DNA of 24,071 nucleotides from Physocladia obscura. Taxonomy: Eukaryota; Chytridiomycota; Chytridiomycetes; Chytridiales; Chytriomycetaceae. Under the pieces are notes generated by a model. That model did no database searches. It was not told the DNA's origin and saw only the letters and a list, made by a program, of their open reading frames with translations. This document shows, piece after piece, positions 1 to 10,438 of this stretch (the first letter of the stretch is position 1; each line of letters opens with the position of its first letter). The stretch is taken from the NCBI GenBank assembly GCA_027596945.1, contig JADGJH010000233.1, positions 1-24,071 of the forward strand. The letters run 5' to 3'. A program made the translations under genes and the position numbers.

Positions 1-55
1 TGCTTATGCTGCCGTTAATTAATTCTTGTTTTATTTCATTCTACTTCTCATTTAG

Positions 56-1556
56 TGCCGCATACGTTCTCGTATTGGAGTATATGAAGGGTGGAGATTT
101 GTCAGATCATCTGAAAACAAAAAATAATCGTGTGCTTACTGGTCTTAATTCAAATGAAGTTCGAATTATAGCTGCACAACTGGCATCTGGATTGAAATAC
201 TTGCACTCGAGAAAAGTGGCAAGTATATTTACAAAACGAATTGCTCATATTTGCATTTTTTCCTTATTATGCTTTGCTTTTTCTTTCAGATTCATCGTGA
301 TATAAAAGCGGAAAATGTCGTAATTGAAGTTGCCACACCACAAAGCGATTTCTTATCTCCATCAAATTCAGACGATTCGACACCGGCAACCAGTAGTGGT
401 AACAGTAGTGATGACAGCAGCTGTGATCCATGGATGCGTGCGAAATTAATTGATTTCGGGCTTGCTAAATATGTCCAATCGGGACGAACGAGCACTCCAT
501 GTGGAACCTTCGGTAAATGCAGGAATGTAGAAAAAATTATTGCTTACACACTTGGATATTTTTTCCAGGATATATTGCCCCAGAAATCTTGTATGTTGAC
601 ATAAATGCATGCGAATACACAACAGTAATTTACACAACCTCCATTCTCATCATCTGAAATAAATAACTAAACCTTTCTTATTCATTCAGGCAGCTGATAT
701 GTGGTCTTTTGGATCTCTTTTGTACCTTTTACTTACCGGTAGCCTTTCCGCTGAACTCAAAACACCACCTATCGAACAGAAAGACTTGGAAATTGAATAC
801 CCGGAAATGATATGGAATTCAATTCCAAAACCAGCTCGCGAATGTGTTCAGGCTTGTCTTAACGTTGATCCAGCAACTCGCGTTACAGCAGCCGAATTTC
901 TCGCAATGCCATGGTTTCAAGACAGTAGTGATGACGGTAGCGAAGATAGTAAAGATGAAGCAAAATGTTGTGCAGGAAGCGGGTGTTGCGGAAGCGAAGA
1001 AGGAGATAAAGACGAGACGGAAACTGGGAAGAAAAATGCTGGTGGTTGTGATGGTGGAAATTGTTGTGAGAAAAAGGTGGCAGCAGCAGATCAGCATAAG
1101 AAATTTGCTGGAGAAAGTCAGGATGATAAAGGTGAATCAAGTGATAATCGCAAGAAATCTGCAGAGTTGCGGCAGCCAAAACCAGTGAATAGCATAAAAC
1201 AACGAACGATTTCACAGCTTCTTTCAGAGTATGACAGCTTTGACCAACATCAGGAAAATGAAGGCAGTTCTAAGGCAAATGACAAAGGCGCCGATGAAAA
1301 TGATCCAATTATTAAGTTTTTGAAGACTCGCTCGTTTGTTATTTTATCAAAGTTTTTTTTTTTTCCATATTTTAATTTTTAAAATTGAAAACACAGCCCA
1401 ACCCCGCCTGGATGGTATTTACCACGAATTCTGAGAACTCCAACACCAAATGCATTTGATTTTCTGAGTGAAAACGATCAAAGAATTGAAAACGCACGTC
1501 TTGAAATGAAAAATTTGTTGACAGAAAAGAGTGGAGACAGTGCTGAAGATGCTTGA
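56..1556 (+). CDS. Ser/Thr protein kinase, 5' partial (CAMK-like)
   Basis: This is the 3' part of a protein kinase gene; the glycine loop and ATP-binding lysine lie left of the window. Exons by my reading are 56-218, 290-512, 569-624, 690-1333 and 1397-1556 (TGA stop), leaving about 414 residues. Visible motifs, in order, are the hinge VLEYMKGGDL, the catalytic loop IHRDIKAEN, the DFG segment LIDFGLAKYV, the APE region YIAPEIL and helix F ADMWSFGSLLYLLLTG. All catalytic residues in view are intact, so it should be an active kinase. Two features are odd. A Ser/Asp-rich insert of about 35 residues separates the catalytic loop from DFG, and after the kinase domain comes an acidic Lys/Glu tail with paired cysteines (CCAGSGCC, GGNCC). 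The first intron in view (219-289) fits best as GC-AG. The subfamily cannot be fixed without the N-lobe. Confidence 0.85.
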
Positions 1557-1665
1557 CGAAAGATTTAATAATAAGTTTGAAAATTTGCAACCACAGTTCT
1601 TGTGAAAAATTCAAGGACAGATTTGCTGTGTTTGCCGTTGAGACAAGTGGCATAAATTTAAAAAT

Positions 1666-2348
1666 ATGGCACATGGCACCAAACTGATTTCAACGGGGCC
1701 ACGCAGCGCAGGGCTCGATGCGGCACAACTGCTGGCAGGCTCAAATAGTATTGCGGAAATCGACGGACTATTTCCGACACGGGCTTTGGCGGAAGCGTTG
1801 GAGGCTCTTGGGGCCTCGTCACATTCAAATATGGATTCACAACAGCAACAAGAACAACAACAACAAAATCGGCATTCGAACTCAAATACGGAAGAATCGC
1901 ATTCATTCCTTCGTTTTCTAGCGCTCGCTCTTCCGTTCGCCGCCCGTGCGCTGGCCGCTGCGTCAATCCTTGCCAGTCCCGCAACCACCAGCGATTATCC
2001 CATGCAAGTCTTCAATCTGCGGTTTTCCCCACGTCCGAAATTTGCCACAAAGTTGGCCTATGTTATTTGGCTGCTTGCCGCTGAAAACGCTCTTTCTACG
2101 TGGCGCTCATTTCTCAGTGATACCCGTCATAACTCCGAATGGGATGACCAGACAGAAATCTCGGACGGGAATGATGATGACACCGGTAACGCGAATGCAG
2201 AAATCAGGACTATTGACTACACTATTTTTCTTACTCGCTTAAAACCGCTGCTTTTGAATGCCACATCGTTTTTCGAAAATCTGGGTGCTGTTGCGAGCTT
2301 TTGCAATTTCATAATTTATCTTCGATTTGGCCGGTACACTATTATTAC

Positions 2349-2395
<47 letters not shown>

Positions 2396-3097
2396 TAAAA
2401 ATTAAATGAAATAAAAAAAGATATCGTACACTAATTGAACGCGTTTTAAACCTACGAATCGCTCCATACTCTTCAAATATTCCTGTTTCCAACACTGCAA
2501 ACTTTGATGTAATGAACAGAGAACTGGTCTGGCGTGGTTTAACTGTAAGGGACTCAGCCAACCTTATTTCAGCTTTATTGAAGTTTTTTATCAGGACTTT
2601 GTTTCATCTATGGTTCCTCTCATGAATATTATGCGCATTCAACGTAGCTTCAGCTCAATTGGATCAACGTCTCGTTCCGTAATTCGACGGCTTAAGTCCA
2701 CTATCGCCGCGGGTGCGGCTCAAAATTCGATTTATAATAAAGCCTCAGCCCCTGATACTACAGTTAATGGTGTTAAGGATGAGAGCAGCAGTAATTCGGC
2801 CGTTTTTGAGGACCCTGCATGTCCAATTTGTGTTGATGCCGGCAGATGGAATAGTATAGTAAAAGTTTGCGGAGACCAAGTTGACGGAGGTGCATTCGAT
2901 GGGTCAAGAATTCTTGCAGTTTCTGATGCTTGTTCATGTTTCTTGTATTGCTTTTATTGTTTGAGGTGAGTGTCATGTGTGAGATTTTTATTTGACTGAA
3001 ATTTTGACTTTACTTGTTCAGTGCGGCGATGATAGCTGATAATGAGTTTGCGTGTAGTCGATGTAATATTAAAGTGAACAAGCCAATAAGATGCTAA
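1666..3097 (+). CDS. PEX2: Peroxisome biogenesis protein PEX2 (RING E3 ligase of the peroxisomal importer)
   Basis: Exons are 1666-2333, 2421-2544, 2595-2965 and 3022-3097, giving about 412 residues. PEX2 forms a membrane ubiquitin-ligase complex with PEX10 and PEX12 that ubiquitinates and recycles the PEX5 receptor. The Pex2/Pex12 N-terminal domain is visible: MQVFNLRFSP, a hydrophobic FATKLAYVIWLLAAENAL stretch, CNFIIYLRFGRY and RTLIERVLNLRI, and the hallmark FDVMNRELVWRGLTDFVSSM. A RING-type finger follows (CPIC, then KVCG, ACSCFLYCFYC and CSRC). The usual RING histidine position seems to be a cysteine and the loop after KVCG is about 20 residues long, so zinc coordination may differ from the animal protein. 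The first 65 residues include a Gln-rich stretch (SQQQQEQQQQ) without clear conservation. The start is the first ATG, about 110 nt after the kinase stop. Intron 1 contains an ATT microsatellite. Confidence 0.88.
2339..2395 (+). repeat. (ATT)n microsatellite in PEX2 intron 1
   Basis: About 17 near-perfect ATT units lie inside the 87-nt intron 2334-2420. They occupy most of the intron, so length changes here would alter intron size but not the protein. The adjacent donor (gtacac) and acceptor (aaaaaaag) are weak-looking. Confidence 0.9.
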
Positions 3098-3150
3098 ATT
3101 TTATTTCCTTCTCTCGTTTCTCAAATTGTATGCCAGATGATTGAAAAAAA

Positions 3151-4410
3151 ATGACAGGAAAGTTTTCAGCGGCTGGAACTTTGCTTGCAATCGGCGGTGC
3201 GGCAATAGTGGCAGTCGCCGCCGTATATTATGTGATTGTTCCAGACGAACGAAAGGACTTGGGTAACCTTGGCGATGTACTTTCGCTGGAGGGAATTACA
3301 CATATTGCCAAACATTATCCGCGTCCAGCTGACAGCCGAACTGCCACTACGTCGCTTGGATCAACCCACTACCGATTGCACGGACCCGTCGATGGCCGCC
3401 GTATAATTTTAATCCACGGTATATCCGGTACGTTTCACTTCGCGTATCACTTCACCCAATAGTCACACTAGCAAAATTTGTCGAAATTTGCGCAATTATG
3501 TCGCAATCAGTAATCAAGTTTTATCAGGAACGTGGGCGTCGATGCCACAAGTCATCGAGTTTTTTGTGCAGCGCGAGTGGCGTGTTGTTGAATATGATTT
3601 GTTTGGTCGTGGATGGTCATCGTCACCTGCGGCGAAATATGATGCTGCATTCTATGCAGCACAACTTCATGGACTCCTAGATGATCTCAATTGGAGTACA
3701 GTTGATATTCTTGGATATTCTCTTGGTGGAGCAATTGCCACTGCATTTGCAAACCTGTACCCTGAACGTGTCAATCTGTTGTTGCTTGTTGCACCGGCTG
3801 GTTTGCTTGATGACATTGGATTTTCCGGAAAGGTTTTAACAGCTCCAATCATTGGACCTCTATTTTGGAATACTCGTGGTCGGGCTGCTATTTCTGCTCA
3901 ATCTGGCACAACTTTCACTCCAGGGATTGGAAAAGAACCTCATATGGTGGGCTGTATTGGATAAAATTTCATCAATTGCTGAATTGCTTTTTTTGCACTC
4001 AGATAAATTTTGTTGCTGTTCAAACTCTCAATGTTTTGTACCATCCAGGATTTATACGTGCTTATAGTAGTACAATCAAATATGGACCCATTCGTAAAAT
4101 GCATAACACTTATGAACAAGTTGGTTCTAAATTTAGAAAACGTATTTGCTGTGTTTGGGTGAGTTTATCTTTGTCTTTGATTTATTTATTCTCTTATTTC
4201 TTATTTTTTTTTTTGCACTTTTGTACTGATTTGTTATAAAAGGGAACATTGGACGTAGTCACTCCTTATAAAACTCAAGCGTTATTATTTCAAAAATATT
4301 GCCCAGATGCTGAGTTTATTACTCTTGTAGGAGCTCGCCATTCTGCTCTGCCAGAAAAATGTGAGCAGGTTTTGCTTCCCATTATTGAATTTGTGTCAAA
4401 GAGAAAATAA
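3151..4410 (+). CDS. Alpha/beta hydrolase, membrane-anchored (lipase/esterase-like)
   Basis: Exons are 3151-3427, 3528-3946, 4003-4158 and 4243-4410 (TAA stop), giving 339 residues. A hydrophobic N-terminal segment (residues about 7-30, LLAIGGAAIVAVAAVYYVIV) looks like a membrane anchor. The fold shows the oxyanion strand IILIHGISGTW, the strand-loop EYDLFGRGWSSSP, the nucleophile elbow GYSLGG (Ser), the acid GTLDVVTP (Asp) and the late histidine GARHSAL, so a full Ser-Asp-His triad is present. The layout resembles ABHD6-type monoacylglycerol lipases and other serine esterases; the substrate cannot be read from sequence. The gene starts only 53 nt after the PEX2 stop, on the same strand. All introns have GT-AG borders and are 56-100 nt. 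Confidence 0.85.
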
Positions 4411-4780
4411 AAAAGAGAAGTGGTTGATTGGTAAGCTCAGTTATATAGAGTGGAAAAGTGACAGGCCCACGTTGAACTTACTTTTACTAATCTCCCGTTT
4501 AGTAGCAGTGCTAGAGCTTTGGCAAGGCAGTAGTTACTTAGAGTCACATTATCCACCAATACGTCGGCTGAAGCATATGCATGAATTTAACGAGTCTGAT
4601 TTTATGGTAATTTGATGCCAACTTTTTTTCAGATCCAAAATTTTGTGTAAAAACAATTACATCAAAAAGAGAAACAAATGTGGGCGATTCTTGCCATCTT
4701 AATCCAAAGTTCAAAACTTTATCAACTGTTTTTAGGTCTTTTAAAACCAATTTCAAATCAATCTTTATTCTGCTACAATC
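4411..4780. other. Intergenic stretch between convergent genes
   Basis: This 370-bp stretch separates the hydrolase stop (+) from the ABC transporter stop (-). I see no coding exon or RNA gene. It should hold both 3' UTRs. An AATAAA on the minus strand at 4769-4764, about 12 nt past the transporter stop, is the likely poly(A) signal of that gene. Confidence 0.6.
4764..4769 (-). terminator. Poly(A) signal AATAAA of the ABCC gene
   Basis: An exact AATAAA on the minus strand begins 11 nt downstream of the transporter TGA stop. The position is close to the stop but usable in a compact genome. Confidence 0.45.
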
Positions 4781-7700
4781 TCACACAGCCATTTCTTTGA
4801 GCATTTTTGCATTACTCTCTCCAGTTTGTGCAACCAATTGCGAAAACATGGAATTTTTATCTGCCAACAAATTCTTTGGTGAATCAAACTCGGCAATCAT
4901 ACCCTTGTCCAGAACCATTACTCGGTCATAGTCAATTACTGTGTTTAATCGATGCGCAATTGTCAAAACAGTGGCATTTTTAAAGTCTTCGCGCAAAGCT
5001 TTCTGAATCATTGCATCTGTGAGTTTGAAGTGCTGTCAGTATCAAAAATTGGAAATTTATTTCCAAACATGCCTGTTTCATAATCAACGTTTGCGGTGGC
5101 TTCATCCATAATAAGAATTTTAGGAGTTTTAAGCATTGCGCGAGCCAAGCATAACAATTGTCTTTCTCCAACCGAAAGATTTTCGCCACCAGAATCAACT
5201 TGCCCATCCAATTGGTTGTCACTTTTCGAAACTTTTGCTTTAAGTCCTGCCCGTGCTAGTGCATCCCACAATTCATTGTCATTGTACTCGGAAAATGGAT
5301 CCATATTTGACCGGAAAGTACCAGAAAATACAACAGGATCTTGAGGAATAATTGCAATGTTTGATCGTAAATCACTGAGACCAATTGTGGAAATGTCAAC
5401 TCCATCCACAACAATTTTACCAGATGCCGGTTCAACCATCCGAAATAATGCCTGTAACATCGAGGATTTGCCGCTTCCAGTTCTTCCGACAATTCCTATC
5501 TTCTCGCGATTTTTGACCGAGAATGAAACTTTGTTGAGGACAATGGGCAAATTAGGGGCGTAACGCATTACAACATTTTCGAAAAAAATTGTTCCTTCAT
5601 GTGGCCATGTTTCAGCCGGTCGATGTCCTTCAATTATAGCATCAGCTTCAACTTCCAGATCATAAGCATATCGTTCGATACGTTCAACGGAATTCATTGC
5701 AATTTCACATTGCGTAAAATTTTGAATCATGAAACTCAAGACTTGTGTAACGGAAAGTGCGTACGACAAGCACAATCCAAACAAAGATGGTGACAGTGAT
5801 GTCGAAACAACACCAATCAAAGCTGCGCACAATACAAGCAAGGATCCAATTAATTGAAGGCGAATTGAAAGCCAGTTTGCAGCAGTTTGGAGCAAAAAAT
5901 ATGGGCTATTGTTTTTGTCAGTAATGTTGTCGTTTCTAAGAGTGAACCGAACTTGGTCTTTGTAGGCTCTGATTGTGGATATTCCAGCGAGAGTTTCACC
6001 AAAATTTGCATAGAGGGGCGATTTGGAAGTTGAGTCCAGCCGTTTCAACTCCCTGGCAGTTTTTCTATAAACAGTAGCAATCCAGTAGTAAATGGCAATA
6101 GCAGGAATGCAAGGGACAGTAAACCACGGAATGGCAGTGCACATAACGATGAAAGTAGAAACAGAAATTCCAACTTGGGAAATAAGTTGTCGGAACGAAA
6201 AAGATAAATTATTGTCAATTGCATCGATATCGCGAGAAAATCTGTTAATAATACGCCCCAATGGAGTAGTATCTTTTTTGAATCAAAATTGTATTAGACG
6301 ACTAGAAAAAATTTATTTCCAACTCACCAAAGAAATAGACAGGCGCCCTCAAAATACGTTCTAGTGCTTTCGTGTGCAGACTTTTAGAAGCTCGTGTTCC
6401 AGAATAAGCGAGAAAAATCGCATAAGCATATGTTCCAGCTGCCATAATAATTGCCAAGATTATATACCCAATTAAATATTGCTTAGTACTCATGTTGAAT
6501 TGATTGTCTGTCCACCACGTTAACCATAGATTATTTCCAACATAACTAAGTTGGTAGACAATTAGAATGAAAATAAGCGGGATTACAAATCCAAAAAGAC
6601 CACCCGACGCCTTGACATAGTTGATCCAGACGCTAGCCGAAACATTTCCTGTCTCTTGGTCTTCAACTGTCATGATGTCTTTGCCAGTTTGTTTCGTTTC
6701 CAAGATACCTTCCAATTCGACAACCTCTTTTTCACGTTTAGCAATGAGTTGTTCTTTTCCCTCTAGTTCGTCATCTTCTGAATCGTCATTTGAGTGTGCC
6801 CCATGAGAAGCGATCATTCTAGCAAAGTCTTCGTTGTTTGAAATGAGTTCTTGGTAAGTTCCTTGTTCTGAAATGTATCCGTCTTTCATTACAACGACTT
6901 TATCACATTGTGGTAAAAAGTGAAGCTGATGAGTAACGAGAATTCGCGTACGCGCAGCGAGAGCATTTTTGATGCATCGAGTGAACAAGTGCGCACCAAC
7001 ATGTGCGTCAACGGCACTAAGAGGATCGTCAATCAAAACAATATCAGAATCGCAATACAACAAGCGTGCCATATTTACACGTTGCTTTTGACCACCAGAC
7101 AAATTGATACCGCGCTCACCAATTGACGTGTTATCAGCATCCTGCAGGACTTTCATATCTGGAAGTAATGCAGAATCAACCAGTGCATGAAGATATTTTT
7201 GCTTGTCAAACGGTTTTCCAAAGACGATATTTTCTTTGACAGTCGCGTTTTGAATCCATGCAGTTTGTGCTGCATAACTGAGCGAACCAGAGAATTTCAT
7301 GTTTCCAGAAACTTTCCTCATTTCACCAATGAAAGCGTTGAGGAGAGACGATTTGCCACTTCCAACGGCACCCACAATTGCGACAAGTTCACCTTTCTTG
7401 ATATGAAGATTGATATTCTTCAGAGACGATACTTGCGGTGCTATTTTTTCGATAATTACTTCTTCTGACGATTTTGAACGAGGAGTGTCGTTGCCAGATG
7501 AAACACTTGGTCCACGTCTCTTTGAAACTTCTGTTTTTGGTTTATCGAAACCATGACCATAAACTTCGCCAGACCATTCAAACTCGCCATTTTCAATTGA
7601 AACAGCATATTCAGAAGATGAATCAATAACATTAAGGTTTTCAACTTCCGCGGCAAGAAGAAGAGCTTCGATACGACCCAAAGCAACGGTAAACTCTGCT

Positions 7701-9367
7701 GATGCGTTCAACACGATCGGAAAAACAATCAACGGCAATCTAATCAAATATAAACACATAAAATTATTTTACTGCTACATTAAAAATTTATATACCTGAG
7801 TTGATTGAACCAAGACAAAGAACTGAAAATTGCAGAGGGTTCCAAAGTATGAATTGATCCATAAATCATAAATGTGATACATGAGCACAACACTGGTAAC
7901 GCTTGAGCCTGTGTTATAATTGACAATATACACATACATTTGTTTATTTTTTGTTCATTAGTGTTACCCAAAAACAAATAGAAATGACTACCTGAGTCAT
8001 AATGAAAGCTAAAATTTGGCTACGTTTCAAAACTAGTGCGATTTCCGAATTTCTAATAGCAGCTACTTTCTGTACGAAAGCATTTTCCCATGCGAAAAAC
8101 TTAATGACGCGAACACCTGTTCGACATTAATATAGTTTAGTTGATAAAAAATAAATTTAAAATACCTGAAAGAATTTCGGTAGTCAAATTAACACGTTTT
8201 CCTGAAATTGGTGCAGTAGAACTACGGATCTTCATCATCAGTGAGAACAAATGTTTTTGCAGTGGTATCGAAAAGATAAGAACTGCGATGCCACACACTG
8301 CCGGCCATCCCAAAGCGACAACCTATTCCCGTTTTCAGTAAATATATAAATAAAATTTAGTCCACATTATGCTGGCAATTGCTGTTATAAAAGTCCCACC
8401 AAAAATGCAATGTTTATAATTAAGGAAACTGGAATAGTCCAAATGTAATTAACGTCCGTTACAAAGACTTCCACACGATTCGTGTCTGTAGAAATCAAAT
8501 TGACAACGTTGCCAGCAGAAAACTCTTGTCGAGCAGACGATGCCAATTTTAATGACTTGCGATAGATAACAGACGTCATCATCGTTCGCAGCGAAATTGC
8601 AGATACTGCAGACTCTTGGATGAAATGATTTGAAAAAAATGAACCGAGAATTTGTGTCAAAAGAAGTCCAAAGACGAGACCTAAACCCTTTCCGATTGGG
8701 TCTGCAACAACATCTGTGAAACCATTGTTTGCGGAATATTTCTTGGTTGCAAAATCCAGAATCCATTGACTGCAGGTAGTTTTACAATAATTGAAATATA
8801 TTTTAAGTATATTAAGAATAAAAATTAAAAAATTGATCTCACACAAAGTATGGGGCAAAAAGGTTGCAGATGTTCGAAAGCAAAAGCAAAACTCCAAGCG
8901 ACAGTACCTGTGCCCCAACCAACTTAATTATAACTGCCCGAAGCAATTTTCCTTCAGGATTCGGTCGCTTTCCTTCAGGGTGATTTTCAATATAAGCTTT
9001 CAGCTGTTTGTCCCATTCCACGAAGAATGTGTCGGCGAGTGTTTGCGTGTGCAGACGTTTGGGAATTTGGTACAATTCACTGAAAACTAGTGGTTGCTTC
9101 CAGCCTTTCTTGAAAAGTCTATTCCAAAGAGAGGATTTTAAGCTGTTACAGTAACAATGACAGATGATGAATTCAAACAAACCTATCCAGCCACGAGAAC
9201 GTAAGTCTATTTATCACATTCACTTGGTATAGCGGTAAAGGTTCCAGGTCTGTTGCAAGCAGAAATTCTCCACGGTTCGGAATCAGCGGAGTTTCATCCG
9301 GTTTTTTTTTTTTTTGTTTTTTTTGTAGGTTGCAAATTCTATTACAAATCCGCAGTATATTAGAGAA
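4781..9367 (-). CDS. ABC transporter, ABCC/MRP family (short type, no TMD0)
   Basis: This is a full ABCC exporter read in nine exons: about 9367-9183, 9142-8843, 8769-8400, 8322-8166, 8116-7992, 7908-7796, 7739-6328, 6272-5073 and 5016-4781, totalling about 1365 residues. It should export organic anions or conjugates across a membrane. The N-terminus reads LTFSWLDSLKSSLWNRLF directly into TMD1, as in short MRP4-type proteins without TMD0. NBD1 has Walker A GAVGSGKSS, signature LSGGQKQRVNMARLL and Walker B IVLIDDPLSAVDA. NBD2 has GRTGSGKSS, LSVGERQLLCLARA and ILIMDEATANVD, so both sites keep key residues. TMD2 contains the family motif LGRIINRFSRD. The intron 5072-5017 is GC-AG (gcatgt donor). 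The 5' end is uncertain: the first exon is open to a good acceptor at 9368 but has no ATG and crosses a poly-A tract, so a start exon farther upstream is likely. Confidence 0.9.
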
Positions 9368-9634
9368 CTGTGGAAAGAGTGGGTAAATTGATTTTAAATT
9401 GTGAAACGACGGGATTGCAATAACTAGTTGCAGAATGCTTAATTAATTGTGGTATTTATCTTTTGATGCTTTTTGCTTGGTTTCCAAGCCGGATCATCAT
9501 TCCGGTCACACGATTTCCTTTTCCAATTTTTTTTTACAATTTCTGATCCGTAATTCAAATATAATTAATTCATAGTAAAATATTGCTAACTAATTTGAGG
9601 AAAAATAAACCAAAAAAAAGAAAGCGAAAAAAAA
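9368..9634. other. Intergenic/5' region of the ABCC gene
   Basis: AT-rich sequence with several T-runs between the first recognised ABCC exon and the 3' end of the expansin-like gene, both on the minus strand. It probably contains the ABCC promoter and possibly a short first coding exon, which I could not identify with confidence. Confidence 0.4.
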
Positions 9635-10341
9635 TTAAGAAAATATTTGCATCCCGCTCAGCTGGACACACTGGTCTAAAGTAAAAGAGCTTTGAGATCC
9701 ATCCAAATACGAAAACACGACAGTGTTGAAGTCAGAAAATGGGGAGCCAGCTGACTGAAACTGGTACCAGTTTCCACTAGACAAGGAGCCAGGGACACCA
9801 GCCAATGAGGCACTGACAACAAGTCTACCGCTGGCATTCAAAACTCTGAGAAGTTTATAATACTGGTTTCCAAACTCGCTCTCTGGACCATAAAAGCAGA
9901 TGGGATCTGCGGAAGAAGCCAATGGGTTTTCGGACGTCAGCGAAACTTGGCAGGTTGTGAGGCCAGGCGAGGCGTTATCAGTTGCCGCGTCCCACGTTGG
10001 AGCAATCATGTCGACGCCGCAGTTGTTGGCACCAATATTGCACGTGTTGGCAACAATGGCATTCACGGTACCCGAGCCGCAATCGATTGCGAGGATTTGG
10101 CCGCAGTAAAATGCGGGAATGCCAATTGGCCAAGCGTCGCAATGTCGCTCAAAACGACGGCACTCTGTGGGTTGTTGCGTAGTTTGCGATTGGCAACTCG
10201 CATCCTCCTGCATCAAAAGCGGCCGCCCAGTACAAGCCTCTCACTCCAGACGAGGTAATAGGTAAGACGTTTGGGTGTGCATTTCGCACCAGAAACAATC
10301 GCAGCAAAGCCAATGACTGCAACAAGAGCTGACAACTTCAT
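9635..10341 (-). CDS. Expansin-like secreted protein (double-psi beta-barrel), frame apparently broken
   Basis: The ATG at 10341 opens a clear signal peptide (MKLSALVAVIGFAAIVSGA). Expansin-like or loosenin-like proteins act non-hydrolytically on cell-wall polysaccharide. The longest frame contains YCGQILAIDCGSG, NAIVANTCNIGANNCGVDM and APTWDAATDNASPG. This matches the double-psi beta-barrel pattern of a Cys-Gly pair, an NTC segment, a Gly-Val-Asp and a late Trp. A beta-rich C-terminal half (YYKLLRVLNASG to SYLDGSQSSFTLDQC) may be the second domain. Between signal peptide and barrel the best-looking residues lie in different frames: TYYLVW, then GCELPIANYATTH, then SAVVLSDIATLG, then the main frame. 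One change can be a 37-nt intron (gtgaga...gatgcag); the other two look like single-base losses. It is either a recent pseudogene or has assembly indels. Confidence 0.6.
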
Positions 10342-10438
10342 CCTTTTTTGTTTCTTTGTTATCAAGAAATTTCATTGATTCCTAGCGAAACTAATCTTAG
10401 GGTTTTTTTTAAGAAATTGTAAAAGTAATTTGTAAATT

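Noticed and set aside
2341..2561. Minus-strand frame with a poly-isoleucine end
   Set aside because: It is a translation of the ATT microsatellite in PEX2 intron 1.
3865..4239. Separate small plus-strand gene within the hydrolase
   Set aside because: It is the wrong frame for exon 2, then runs through an intron; the correct frame gives the catalytic Asp and His.
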